Shown here: positions 53,901 to 62,092 of the stretch, in pieces
Numbering within the stretch: the first letter of the stretch is position 1
How the letters are laid out: each line of letters opens with the position of its first letter
NCBI GenBank assembly: GCA_965276005.1
Contig: OZ254962.1
Coordinates: 2,604,001-2,668,000 of the forward strand
Source of the DNA: G965232465 sp965276005
GTDB taxonomy: Bacteria; Pseudomonadota; Alphaproteobacteria; JAQWUY01
Direction of reading: 5' to 3'
Length of the DNA stretch: 64,000 nucleotides
Notes under the pieces: model-generated
What the model was told of the DNA's origin: nothing
Database searches by the model: none
What the model saw: the letters and a program-made list of their open reading frames with translations, nothing else
Position numbers and translations under genes: made by a program

Positions 53901-55199
53901 TATGCAACGGCGTATGAAACGCAACTAAAAGGGGGTACAAATGTAACCCTTATTGCCAGCAATGATATTACTATCAATGATGCCATAAATGCAACAATGG
54001 GTACAGGGAAATTGACCTTAATCGCTGGGCGATCGGTTATAATTAACAACGATGTAAAAGTAAATGGCGGGCTGATAATAAAAGCCAATGACGCCAGTGC
54101 CGCTAATACGGGCTTCGTTTTAAACGATCGGGACACAGGCAAAGCACAAATCACCGTTGCCGCAAACAAAACCATATCCGGGGGCGTCAATGATTTACTT
54201 ATCAAAATGCTTACAGGTAAAAGCGGCGGTGCCGCCAACAAAAAGCAAACAGGTAAAATCAGCGTGTACAAAGCAGACGGTAGACGGGTCAGCATTATAC
54301 ACTCGGGGACAGCCGATGAAAATAACGATTCGGAAATTATCATTCGTAAAGATGGGGGAAATAATGGCGAGATAAAATCCACAGGCGACTTAAATACGGG
54401 CAATGTGGCTATTGAATTGGTGGCAAATAAATTTACCAACCAATCAAATAGCGGTGCCTTAAATATTACGGATAAGGGCAATACAGACAATAACAAAGGG
54501 CGATATTTGGTATGGACAAAAAGCCCTGCGGATAACGACATGGGGGGGATAACACCCCCCTTTAGCCAATACAATCTAGCATACGACACAACTAAGCTAG
54601 ATTTTCATTCGACCGGTGTGACGGATAATACCCGATCTGGTTTTATATACAGCACCGCCCAAAACAATGGCGGAAATAACGGTGGTGGAAATAATGGTGG
54701 CAATAACAATGGCGGCGACAGCGGTGGCGGCGGTGGTGGCGGCGGCGGTGGTGGCGGAGGTGCGGCTATCGTACTGATAGGTGCCGGCGTTGCTGTTGTA
54801 GCCATGGGCGGTATCGGTGGCGGGGCTGCTACCGCAGCTGGAGCAGGCACTGCAGGGGCAGCCGCCCCTGTTAGCAGTATCGACACCTTGTTTAACACGG
54901 GTATATATGCCCATTTAAACGGTATCCATATGCAGGCACTATATCAACCACAAACCCCTATACTCTCCGTGTTTAACACCCCCCACAAGGTAACCTACAA
55001 AGCTAAATACAAAAGCCAAATACATCGCACATACGACATGACGATGCTGGCACACAACATTAAGGCACAAAAAGCAGTACCCTTGTACGAACTGGATGAA
55101 TATCTGTACGAATCCATAAAACACATATTCGTACAGCAATCCGCAGCAACAGACAAAACCGCCCGTATGAATACGCAAAAGGACAATAGCCCCGCATAA
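51000..55199 (+). CDS. Giant TPS-type adhesin with FG-GAP repeats
   Basis: 1399 residues. Signal peptide to about 24; two-partner-secretion/filamentous-hemagglutinin domain about 25-300 (ITYAG, FLVNPNGIWI and VNFNQPSSDSATLNRV are classic); VILLDPKNVVIG at 525-536; then six FG-GAP-like repeats (about 562-960) of the form YFGxSVSLSxDGSKLAVG...GAVYLF; then the continued TPS-type TNVTLIASNDITINDAI near 980; a Gly/Asn-rich region, a Gly-zipper helix 1253-1290 and a hydrophilic tail. Fifteen consecutive G (51126-51140) encode Gly 43-47. Likely a phase-variable surface adhesin; no TpsB partner is in the window. Confidence 0.9.
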   Translation: MMTHKSVKFVLLAVSALGTGVFAGGLPQGGVVQEGSASITYAGGGGGYISLDINQQSDKAVIDWHSFSVGKDNTVNFNQPSSDSATLNRVTGDFTSEIAGRINSNGSVFLVNPNGIWITADGVIDTGGFVASTLDIDNNDFLNGEYTFTKNGNSGVVSNRGSISVDDGGFVALLGGAVKNDGMVRALVGKVGFAGGEKIVMSFGNSDFLRVEVPTDTWDTLTDSQGNKVAATLDLGGKVDSRGGFIDITVADASDILRQTISIDGIVSANTVSSTDGVISISGGTVGITGSGRITADADYGDAGTIAIEADSIDSSGTVSAVAQNGTGGTVKISLQHGANLNASSRFDVSGGNKGGSLSFIGGLGKQGTKVLGSADFKADSMDGSGGYIDISNKGGLVGLLSGTVSASGKTQGGRIRLGGAFQGGGYDPKTSPLGKRTQDLFVTRWRDNSSLVSAGKTSLGTGVNIDVSSQAGTGGTAILWADNTTNNYAGIDATGATGGGAVEISGKKQVDSFGLKRVSAGNGVILLDPKNVVIGILGSPLGQIKKIAKSSSAAYNETDLGADDKFGTSVSLNDDGTKLAVGAPGDDVAGGKTNSGAVYLYTVGGGKWGDSISQQKKIDAVTKVDGNNTLGLDDHDYFGSSISLSADGKYLATGVYKKELNKGAVYLFHLGSSSWGNTIKLTRTIKDGETVVGAENDANPSDDKLKSPYYFGTGVSLSNDGSKLAVGSYAEDTFKGAVYLFKVSGSDDSWGTKITQTNKIKNGVGLANGDLDATDYFGFSVSLSGDGSKLAVGTKFDDDKDKPNTLRDTGAVYLFTIMGNAWDTVTKTVKIASASTSGSGNGISNVVLKAGDYFGTSVSLSDDGSKLAVGAIADGDGGAAAGAVYVFTISGDGNNWGKVSGAVKQVLKLSNNSGSAGKFDVDGLASNDNFGQSVSLGAYGSKLAVGAGGDDDGGSNAGAVYLINVPYATAYETQLKGGTNVTLIASNDITINDAINATMGTGKLTLIAGRSVIINNDVKVNGGLIIKANDASAANTGFVLNDRDTGKAQITVAANKTISGGVNDLLIKMLTGKSGGAANKKQTGKISVYKADGRRVSIIHSGTADENNDSEIIIRKDGGNNGEIKSTGDLNTGNVAIELVANKFTNQSNSGALNITDKGNTDNNKGRYLVWTKSPADNDMGGITPPFSQYNLAYDTTKLDFHSTGVTDNTRSGFIYSTAQNNGGNNGGGNNGGNNNGGDSGGGGGGGGGGGGGAAIVLIGAGVAVVAMGGIGGGAATAAGAGTAGAAAPVSSIDTLFNTGIYAHLNGIHMQALYQPQTPILSVFNTPHKVTYKAKYKSQIHRTYDMTMLAHNIKAQKAVPLYELDEYLYESIKHIFVQQSAATDKTARMNTQKDNSPA
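51126..51140 (+). repeat. G15 mononucleotide tract inside the adhesin gene
   Basis: Fifteen G in a row, in frame as five Gly codons (residues 43-47, between TYA and YISLD). Gain or loss of one base would stop the protein early. This is the classical form of a slipped-strand phase-variation switch. Confidence 0.9.
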
Positions 55200-55215
55200 C
55201 AGGGTGTATATTTCA

Positions 55216-55890
55216 TCACATGTGGATATGCTTTGCCCAATTGATAGGGTCTTTGCCGTGTTGTTGTAAATAGGCGTTGGTGCGTGAAAAGTGCCTGCAC
55301 CCGAAGAATCCACCCTTGTTAGCGGACAGGGGCGATGGGTGTGCAGCGGCTAATATACAGTGTTTGTTGCCGTCTATATATGTCCTAAACGATTTCGCAT
55401 GCCCGCCCCATAGTATAAATACAATGTTGCTGTGCTGGGCGTTAATATGTTGAATAATGGCTGTGGTGATGGGGTGCCAGCCGATGTTTTTGTGGCTGGC
55501 AGCAGTGGCTCTGCGAACGGTTAGGGCGGTGTTTAACAACAATACACCCTGTTCTGCCCAAGCGGTTAAATCCCCATGACGGGCAATGGGGACGCCCATG
55601 TCGTTTTGTAATTCTGTATATATATTTTGTAGGCTGGGCGGGGTTGCTTGTCCTTTTGGCACAGAAAACGCCAGCCCCATCGCCTGATTGGGGGCGTGAT
55701 AGGGGTCTTGTCCGATTATGACCACTTTTACGGCGTGAAAATCAGTCAACTGCAATGCCTGCCACACCAACGGGGCAGGGGGAAATACCTCCGCCGATTC
55801 GTTTTGTAACAGGTTGACAACATGGGCATAGGCAAGCGGACAAACACAGTCTGTCCAACTTGTCGGCACGGGGGGTAAAGTATATGGCAT
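55216..55890 (-). CDS. ung: Uracil-DNA glycosylase
   Basis: 224 residues with family-1 UDG motifs: VVIIGQDPYHAPNQAMGLAFSV near 68 (catalytic Asp), VLLLNTALTVR near 126, VFILWGGHAK and AAHPSPLSA near 187 (His). It removes uracil from DNA. The ATG at 55890 has GAGGAG 9 bases upstream; the upstream Met at 55920 is rejected. Converges on the adhesin gene. Confidence 0.95.
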   Translation of the reverse strand: MPYTLPPVPTSWTDCVCPLAYAHVVNLLQNESAEVFPPAPLVWQALQLTDFHAVKVVIIGQDPYHAPNQAMGLAFSVPKGQATPPSLQNIYTELQNDMGVPIARHGDLTAWAEQGVLLLNTALTVRRATAASHKNIGWHPITTAIIQHINAQHSNIVFILWGGHAKSFRTYIDGNKHCILAAAHPSPLSANKGGFFGCRHFSRTNAYLQQHGKDPINWAKHIHM

Positions 55891-56022
55891 GTGTAATGGC
55901 TCCTCTGTATTTTTTACCATACTACCTTAAATTAACATATATGTCGATAGTTTTTAATGAAACTTGTTATTTTTGTGGTATGATGTGCTATATTTTTGAC
56001 AATAAAACAGTGGATGATACGC

Positions 56023-56592
56023 ATGACTCAAAAAGTAATCGTTGCCATATCCGGTGCCAGTGGGGCAGTGTACGGGATAACAGCGTTGGATATACTCAGC
56101 ATTATGGGTGTCGAAACCCATCTTATCCTGTCGCCAGCCGGGGAATTAACCATAGCCTACGAAACCGGCTATAAACCAGCGGATATAAAAAATAAAGCGG
56201 ACTTCGTCCACGCCAACCGTGATGTAGGGGCGTTATGTGCCTCAGGCACTTTTCGAGCGGACGGTATGATTATCGCCCCATGTTCCATGAAAACACTGGG
56301 CGAAGTGGCAAATGGTGTCTGCGGTACCCTAATGTCCAGAACCGCTGATGTCATGCTAAAAGAACGCCGCCCATTGGTGTTAATGACTCGGGAAACCCCC
56401 CTAAACCTATCCCATATCCGCAACATGGAAACCATCACCCTAATGGGCGGCATCATAGCCCCCCCCGTCCCCGCCCTGTACACCGCCCCTAAAACCATAC
56501 AAGACATCGTACACCAAACCACCGCCCGAGCGTTAGAAATGTTGGATTTGGGTATATCCGTACCGGACATACAACGGTGGAAGCAGGATTAG
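56023..56592 (+). CDS. ubiX: Flavin prenyltransferase
   Basis: 189 residues: VIVAISGASGAVYGITALD at the start, LILSPAGELTIAYETG, IIAPCSMKTLGEVANGVCG near 90 and VLMTRETPLNLSHIRNM near 123, all UbiX. It prenylates FMN for UbiD-type decarboxylases in ubiquinone synthesis. The ATG 56023 gives the family start. Confidence 0.93.
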   Translation: MTQKVIVAISGASGAVYGITALDILSIMGVETHLILSPAGELTIAYETGYKPADIKNKADFVHANRDVGALCASGTFRADGMIIAPCSMKTLGEVANGVCGTLMSRTADVMLKERRPLVLMTRETPLNLSHIRNMETITLMGGIIAPPVPALYTAPKTIQDIVHQTTARALEMLDLGISVPDIQRWKQD

Positions 56593-56595
56593 CAA

Positions 56596-56843
56596 ATGGC
56601 TTTACATCAACAATATAACTTATTGACAGATGGGGGTTTTCCGAAGACGAGGTATCAGGGTAGTAAATATAAATTATTACCTCGGATGGAATATAAGATA
56701 AAAAAATAGAATTTGATGTGGTGATTCAAGATATTAACAGAGTACAAGATACTATGAAGAAGTCTATGTTGTTTTGGGTACTTTATCAAGCGTGTATTTC
56801 AAAACAACCGTTTTATATGAACCTTGCTGTGGTGTGCGTTTGA
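56596..56843 (+). pseudogene. Remnant of a D12-class adenine DNA methyltransferase
   Basis: A frame from ATG 56596 reads MALHQQYNLLTD then PKTRYQGSKYKLLPRME before a stop; TRYQGSK is the conserved N-terminal motif of D12-class (Dam-like) adenine methyltransferases. After a frameshift at a run of A, the sequence continues IEFDVV and then, having lost the middle of the gene, VIQDINRVQDTMKKSMLFWV and LYQACISKQPF, which match downstream parts of the same family, and stops at 56843. The DPPY catalytic motif is missing. AT-rich, so probably the scar of a lost restriction-modification gene. Confidence 0.65.
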
Positions 56844-56856
56844 CATAAACACGCAA

Positions 56857-58059
56857 TCACGCCGTCTTTAGAATACTTCGCAAAGCATCGGCTACGCCGT
56901 TTATCATGCTTGTTGTGTGTACGGGGCTGGGGGAGAATCTGAGCCGTTCTGTGCCTTTGGCTACTGTTGGGTAGTTTATCGGTTGGGCGTGGTATCCGTG
57001 TTGGCTGAGTAGGGTGTGCGATACCTGTTTACAGCGGTTGGCGTTGCCAATCATCACCGGTACAATGTGGGATTTTGACGGCATTACTGGAATGTTGCGG
57101 GTGTTAAACGCTTGTTTTAGGGCGGTGGCGTTGGCGTGTAGCTGTGTGCGTTGTTGGTGCGATTGCATCAGCACTTGAATGCTGGCGGTTGCCCCTGCCA
57201 TGACTACGGGGGGCAGGGAGGTTGTAAAGATAAACCCATTGCCAAAGGAACGGACAAAGTCGACTATTTCGGTCGATGCCGCCATGTACCCGCCCACTTG
57301 TCCTACCGCTTTGCCCAGTGTGCCTTGAATGATGTCGATGTGTTCGGCAACCCCCAATTGTTCACAGATTCCCGCCCCTGTCTCCCCATACATCCCCACC
57401 GCATGCACTTCGTCGATATAGGTTAAGGCGTTGTATTTTTTGGCAATGGTAACAATATCGGCAATCGGGGCGATGTCCCCATCCATAGAGTATATGGATT
57501 CGCAAGCGATGATTTTTGCCGCTTGCGGGTCGTCTTGGGCGATAAGCCGTTGCAAATCCCCAGTATCGTTGTGCTTAAAGATGCGTTTTTCACAGCCGGA
57601 TCGCCGTATGCCTTCGATCATCGAGTTGTGGTTCATCGAATCCGAATATATAATACAATTTGGCAACCTTGCCCCCAAAGTAGACAAAATGGTTAAATTG
57701 GCAATCCACCCCGAAGTAAACACCAAAGCGGACGGCTTTTTGTGCCATATACTGAGCTGCCGTTCTAAGGCGGTGTGATAGGCACTGGTACCGCCAATGT
57801 TGCGGGTACCGCCCGCCCCCGTCCCCACATGCTGTAGTGCCTCTGTCATAGCATGTAGCACGGTTTCATTTTGTCCCATCGCCATATAGTCATTCGAACA
57901 CCAAGTGATAATCTGTTTCGGCACGGTGGTATCATCGCCCATATACACACAGTGGGGAAAACGCCCCCGCTGCCGATATACCTCCGTAAAGATGCGGTAC
58001 TGCCCGTTGTGTTTCAGTGTGTTGAGTTGTGCTTTAAAAAACGCTTGATAATTTTTCAT
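56857..58059 (-). CDS. hemA: 5-aminolevulinate synthase
   Basis: 400 residues: PLP enzyme with GTGAGGTRNIGGTSAYH near 81, FTSGWIANLTILS, YIDEVHAVGMYGETGAG near 208 and the PLP lysine in QGTLGKAVGQVGGYMA near 240. It condenses glycine and succinyl-CoA, the C4 heme pathway typical of alphaproteobacteria. The ATG at 58059 gives the usual start (KNYQAFFK); 58074 is also in frame. Confidence 0.95.
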   Translation of the reverse strand: MKNYQAFFKAQLNTLKHNGQYRIFTEVYRQRGRFPHCVYMGDDTTVPKQIITWCSNDYMAMGQNETVLHAMTEALQHVGTGAGGTRNIGGTSAYHTALERQLSIWHKKPSALVFTSGWIANLTILSTLGARLPNCIIYSDSMNHNSMIEGIRRSGCEKRIFKHNDTGDLQRLIAQDDPQAAKIIACESIYSMDGDIAPIADIVTIAKKYNALTYIDEVHAVGMYGETGAGICEQLGVAEHIDIIQGTLGKAVGQVGGYMAASTEIVDFVRSFGNGFIFTTSLPPVVMAGATASIQVLMQSHQQRTQLHANATALKQAFNTRNIPVMPSKSHIVPVMIGNANRCKQVSHTLLSQHGYHAQPINYPTVAKGTERLRFSPSPVHTTSMINGVADALRSILKTA

Positions 58060-58127
58060 AGGTGTATTATACACTAAACCCGTGCGGATTAAAATATTTT
58101 TTCATATTTTTTAAGGATTGTGGGGCT

Positions 58128-59171
58128 ATGACAGTACACAAAACAGATGTTGCCATCATTGGGGCGGGGCCTTGTGGATTATTTGCAGTGTTTGAGTTGG
58201 GGCTGCTGGATTTGAAAAGCCACCTTATCGACATTTTGCCGGTTGTTGGCGGACAGTGTGCGGAACTGTATCCGCAAAAGCCTATTTACGATATTCCCGG
58301 TGTTCCTTCGATAACCGCTCAACAGTTGGTCGACGATCTCATGCGGCAAATAAAACCGTTCGCCCCACAGTTTAGTCTAAGACACATGGCAACCCGTATA
58401 CAAAAAGTTGGCACTGCCGATAGCGGTTCCGACATTTGGCAAGTGCATACGGATGCGGGTACTGTCATCGAGTGTACTTGTGTGGTGATTGCCGCTGGCG
58501 GTGGGTCGTTTGTGCCGAAAAAACCGCCGATTAAAGGCATCGAGGATTTTGAAGGCAGTTCCGTATTTTACAGTATAAAACACATGGAAAAATATGCGGA
58601 TAAACACATCGTGGTTGCCGGCGGCGGCGATTCTGCCCTAGATTGGGCAAATACTTTGTGTCCGATAGCAAAAAGTTTAACCTTAATTCACCGCCGGGAC
58701 GATTTTCGGGGTGCCGCCGCATCGGTAAACGCCATGCGGGCAAGAGTAGCGGACGGACACATGGCGTTACACATTGCTCAAATTAAGAGCTTAAACGGGG
58801 CAAACGGACACCTATCGAGTATCAGTGTTGTCGACAAACAACAAGGGGAGTACCAAATCCCCTGTGATATATTGTTGCCATTTTACGGCTTAACCATGTC
58901 GTTGGGAGCGGTAAAAGACTTTGGCTGTACACTGCACAACGACAGTTTGATTGTGGTCGATACGGAAAAATTTGAAACTTCGATACCACAAGTATTTTCC
59001 ATCGGTGATATTAATTATTACCCGGGAAAATTAAAGCTGATTTTATCCGGTTTCCACGAAGCCGCCCTGATGGCACAACAGGCATTTAGATACTGCCACC
59101 CCACCGCTAAGTTGCGGTTTCAATACACCACTGCCTCGACCAGCCTGCAGAAAAAATTGGGCGTGCGATAA
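58128..59171 (+). CDS. Thioredoxin-reductase-like ferredoxin-NADP reductase
   Basis: 347 residues: FAD loop VAIIGAGPCGLFAVFELG at the N-terminus, VGGQCAELYPQKPIYDIPG, NADP loop VVAGGGDSALDWA near 167 and FSIGDINYYPGKLKLILSGFHEAALMA near 287. There is no CxxC redox pair, which identifies the FNR (TrxR-like) branch that shuttles electrons between NADPH and ferredoxin or flavodoxin. The start at 58128 gives the family N-terminus. Confidence 0.9.
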   Translation: MTVHKTDVAIIGAGPCGLFAVFELGLLDLKSHLIDILPVVGGQCAELYPQKPIYDIPGVPSITAQQLVDDLMRQIKPFAPQFSLRHMATRIQKVGTADSGSDIWQVHTDAGTVIECTCVVIAAGGGSFVPKKPPIKGIEDFEGSSVFYSIKHMEKYADKHIVVAGGGDSALDWANTLCPIAKSLTLIHRRDDFRGAAASVNAMRARVADGHMALHIAQIKSLNGANGHLSSISVVDKQQGEYQIPCDILLPFYGLTMSLGAVKDFGCTLHNDSLIVVDTEKFETSIPQVFSIGDINYYPGKLKLILSGFHEAALMAQQAFRYCHPTAKLRFQYTTASTSLQKKLGVR

Positions 59172-59173
59172 GT

Positions 59174-59851
59174 ATGAAAGCATTTATAAAACATATCAGC
59201 AAACACCCCCTATGTATGCGTATACTGGTACGGATATTTGCGTGGTATATAAAATGTGTGCATATCACCACCCGCTGGCAGGTGATAGTCGAAGGCGATG
59301 TGCCCCCAACCCCTCGTTTTATCTTTACATGTTGGCATGGGCGGATTTTGATGGCATCGGTGATGTGGCGGTTTACGGGGCATGGTGCAACGCCGCTAAA
59401 TTTCATCGTATCGCCCAGCACAGACGGCACCATCTTAAAATACTTTTTACAAAGTTTTGGATTTTGCCCGTTGGTGGGGTCAAGTGGCTCAGGTACCGGA
59501 TTTTCACCATTTAAAAACGCTATTAAGGTGTTAAACCAAGACAAACCGTTTGCCATTGCCCCCGATGGCAGTCGAGGTCCCGTGCATAAGGTGAAAGACG
59601 GGTTGGGGTTTTTGGCACTCAAGCAACAGGTGCCGGTGGTGGTGTGTAGCTTTAATACTTCCCGCCGGCGGGTGTTAAACAGCTGGGACAAAATGCTGGT
59701 GCCGAAACTGTTTGCTCGGGGGGTGATACTGATAAAAGTCCTCGATACACAAACCATAAACGGTTTAGACAAAGACGATGTTAACGCTTTTTTAGAACGG
59801 GAGCTGAACGCTATAACCATGCGTTCGGATGGATATTTTGAACGGGCTTAG
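59174..59851 (+). CDS. Lysophospholipid acyltransferase-like protein (DUF374)
   Basis: 225 residues, DUF374: FIFTCWHGRILMA near 50, IVSPSTDGTILKYFLQSFGF near 76 and APDGSRGP near 130. This small acyltransferase-like protein is often linked to waaA/lpxK in alphaproteobacteria. It overlaps waaA by 23 bases. The acceptor is not known. Confidence 0.83.
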   Translation: MKAFIKHISKHPLCMRILVRIFAWYIKCVHITTRWQVIVEGDVPPTPRFIFTCWHGRILMASVMWRFTGHGATPLNFIVSPSTDGTILKYFLQSFGFCPLVGSSGSGTGFSPFKNAIKVLNQDKPFAIAPDGSRGPVHKVKDGLGFLALKQQVPVVVCSFNTSRRRVLNSWDKMLVPKLFARGVILIKVLDTQTINGLDKDDVNAFLERELNAITMRSDGYFERA

Positions 59852-61103
59852 CAGCATTATTTTTGCCGTATATCGGGGGCTTACAAGCGGCTGTCAACCG
59901 CTGATACGGGCGTATCTAAAACGGCGGGTGCGGCAGGGCAAAGAAGACGCAAATCGGTATGTGGAAAAAATGGCGGTGCCTTCACAAGTCCGCCCGCCTG
60001 ATACGGACTTAGTATGGGTGCATGCGGTTAGTGTCGGCGAAAGCATGTCCGCATTGCCGTTGATCGACGGGCTGGTCGATAGGGGCTATGCGGTGCTGGT
60101 TACCACCGCCACCCATACCGCCGCCGAAATGCTGCAGCCCCGCTTGCCGGCGGCGGCGGTGCATCAATATGCTCCCCTCGACTGTGTGCAGTGGGTGCGG
60201 GCGTTTTTGTGCTATTGGCAGCCATCGACGGTTATATTTTTGGAATCCGAATTGTGGTATAATACCCTAAACCAGATACACAAACGGGGCATACCGCTAT
60301 ATCTGGTCAACGCCCGATTGAGTCAAAAATCTATTAAAACATGGCAAAAATACAGTTGTATTGCCCGCCCAATGTTGCAGCTGTTTACAAAAATATATCC
60401 GCAAAACAGCACCACTCTACGGGCAATAACCCATATTGTTGGCAGCGATACGGTGGCATTTTTTGGCAATTTAAAATACGCATCACCGCCCCCCCCCGTG
60501 TGTAACCAAGACCTACAGCACCTACAATCACAAATTGGTGCCCGCCCCGTATGGGTGGCGGCGTCGACCCACCCAGAAGACGAATATGTGGTCGAACAGG
60601 CACTGTCCCATATATATACCCACTACCCGAATATCCTTACTATTGTGGTACCCCGCCACCCGCAAAGGCTGTCGAGCGTACAGCACACATTTAAACATTA
60701 TACGCAAGCGGTACGGTCTAAAGGAGACAATATCGAAGGGGACACACAGATATATATTGCCGATACTATGGGGGAGTTGCCGCTATTTTACCATTTGGCA
60801 CCGCTGTGTTTGGTTGGGGGCAGTTTTGGCGGCGGATACGGCGGACACAATCCCCTCGAGCCCGCCCATTATGACACAGCGGTAATACAGGGCTATGACA
60901 CCGGCAATTTTGCCGATATAAGCGATGATTTAAATGCGGTCAACGGACACTGGCAAGTGCAGGATGCGGACGGTTTGTCTCATGCGGTGTGCCATATGTT
61001 AGACACGCCACAAGACCGCCAAAAAATGGCACAAAACGCTAAAAACTTTGTTCGGCAACACCACACTACAGTACAAAAATTGTTAGACAGCATGGGGGTA
61101 TAA
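59829..61103 (+). CDS. waaA: Kdo transferase (lipid IV-A 3-deoxy-D-manno-octulosonate transferase)
   Basis: 424 residues: VWVHAVSVGESMSALPLIDGL near 61, FLESELWYNTL near 137 and GGSFGGGYGGHNPLEPAHY near 330 are WaaA/KdtA motifs. It adds Kdo from CMP-Kdo (kdsB at 26971) to lipid A precursor. Residues about 220-223 are encoded by CCG CCC CCC CCC, a run of nine C. It overlaps lpxK by one base. Confidence 0.93.
   Translation: MDILNGLSSIIFAVYRGLTSGCQPLIRAYLKRRVRQGKEDANRYVEKMAVPSQVRPPDTDLVWVHAVSVGESMSALPLIDGLVDRGYAVLVTTATHTAAEMLQPRLPAAAVHQYAPLDCVQWVRAFLCYWQPSTVIFLESELWYNTLNQIHKRGIPLYLVNARLSQKSIKTWQKYSCIARPMLQLFTKIYPQNSTTLRAITHIVGSDTVAFFGNLKYASPPPPVCNQDLQHLQSQIGARPVWVAASTHPEDEYVVEQALSHIYTHYPNILTIVVPRHPQRLSSVQHTFKHYTQAVRSKGDNIEGDTQIYIADTMGELPLFYHLAPLCLVGGSFGGGYGGHNPLEPAHYDTAVIQGYDTGNFADISDDLNAVNGHWQVQDADGLSHAVCHMLDTPQDRQKMAQNAKNFVRQHHTTVQKLLDSMGV
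60489..60497 (+). repeat. C9 tract inside waaA
   Basis: Nine C in a row within the coding sequence (Pro codons about 221-223). Such runs are prone to slippage. Confidence 0.8.
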
Positions 61104-62092
61104 TGCAACACTTTTACAGCAAAACCCGCCTATCAAATGTATTGTTGCCGTTGTCTGCGGTGTACACGGTTTTATATAAATTCCGTTGTCTGTGCCACCG
61201 CCCCTACAAAGCATCGGTACCGGTGATTTGCATTGGCAATGTGACGGTGGGCGGTACGGGCAAGACCCCTACTTGTCGATCGGTGTACGCCCAGCTGGCG
61301 GATATATATACAAAACCGGTGATTGTATCCCGGGGATATGGGGGCAGTATCACCGCCCCCACAGTGGTCGACCCCCACACCCACACCGCCGCTGAAGTGG
61401 GCGATGAACCGCTGATGCTTGCCAAACATAGCCCGGTGGTGGTGAGTAAAAACAAAAAACACGGGGTACAGTATGCCGAACAGCTGGGGGCGGATGTTAT
61501 TATCTTGGATGACGGGTTGCAAAATCCCACCGTGTATAAGGATGTGGTGGTGGTGGTGGTCGATGGCTATAGGGGCTTTGGCAACGGGCGGGTGTTGCCG
61601 GCGGGACCGCTGCGGCAATATCCGCACACTCCGCTACACAATGCCCATATGATTTTGGTGACGGGACACAAACACACCGTATATACGGATTTAAAGACCG
61701 CCTATGGGGACAAGGTGATATATGCGGATTATACACCGCTTGCCCTGCCGTTCGAGGGGCGACAATCGGTGGTGCCGTTTGCCGGCTTGGGCAATCCGCA
61801 CAAGTTTTTTGAAACTGTCCGCCAATGTGGCTATCCCATTCGGGCACAGCTGTCGTATCCGGATCACCATGTGTACACAGACGGGGACATACAAGATTTA
61901 CACAGTGTGGCGGCGACTGCCCTTGCCAAGTTGGTAACCACAGAAAAAGATTATATGCGGCTGTCGGCTGCCCAACGGGTCGACATAACCCCATTGTATG
62001 TGGCGTTGCACATCGATAGCAAAAATTGGGCACTGCGGATTGTCGATGCGTTGCCTAGTCCACAGAAAGAAGGGAGAACTCCCCATACATGA
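61103..62092 (+). CDS. lpxK: Tetraacyldisaccharide 4'-kinase
   Basis: 329 residues with VICIGNVTVGGTGKTPTCRSVY near 40 (P-loop), IVSRGYGG near 73, VIILDDGLQNPTV near 132 and TTEKDYMRL near 280. It phosphorylates lipid A at the 4' position. The coding ends overlap waaA (1 base) and lpxL (4 bases). Confidence 0.93.
   Translation: MQHFYSKTRLSNVLLPLSAVYTVLYKFRCLCHRPYKASVPVICIGNVTVGGTGKTPTCRSVYAQLADIYTKPVIVSRGYGGSITAPTVVDPHTHTAAEVGDEPLMLAKHSPVVVSKNKKHGVQYAEQLGADVIILDDGLQNPTVYKDVVVVVVDGYRGFGNGRVLPAGPLRQYPHTPLHNAHMILVTGHKHTVYTDLKTAYGDKVIYADYTPLALPFEGRQSVVPFAGLGNPHKFFETVRQCGYPIRAQLSYPDHHVYTDGDIQDLHSVAATALAKLVTTEKDYMRLSAAQRVDITPLYVALHIDSKNWALRIVDALPSPQKEGRTPHT

Noticed and set aside
54541..54560. G/C-run hairpin inside the adhesin gene as a terminator
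   Set aside because: It has a G-run/C-run stem but lies in the middle of an intact reading frame with no T-run of note.
53900..54589. 229-codon minus-strand frame inside the adhesin gene
   Set aside because: Antisense shadow; no family features or start signals.
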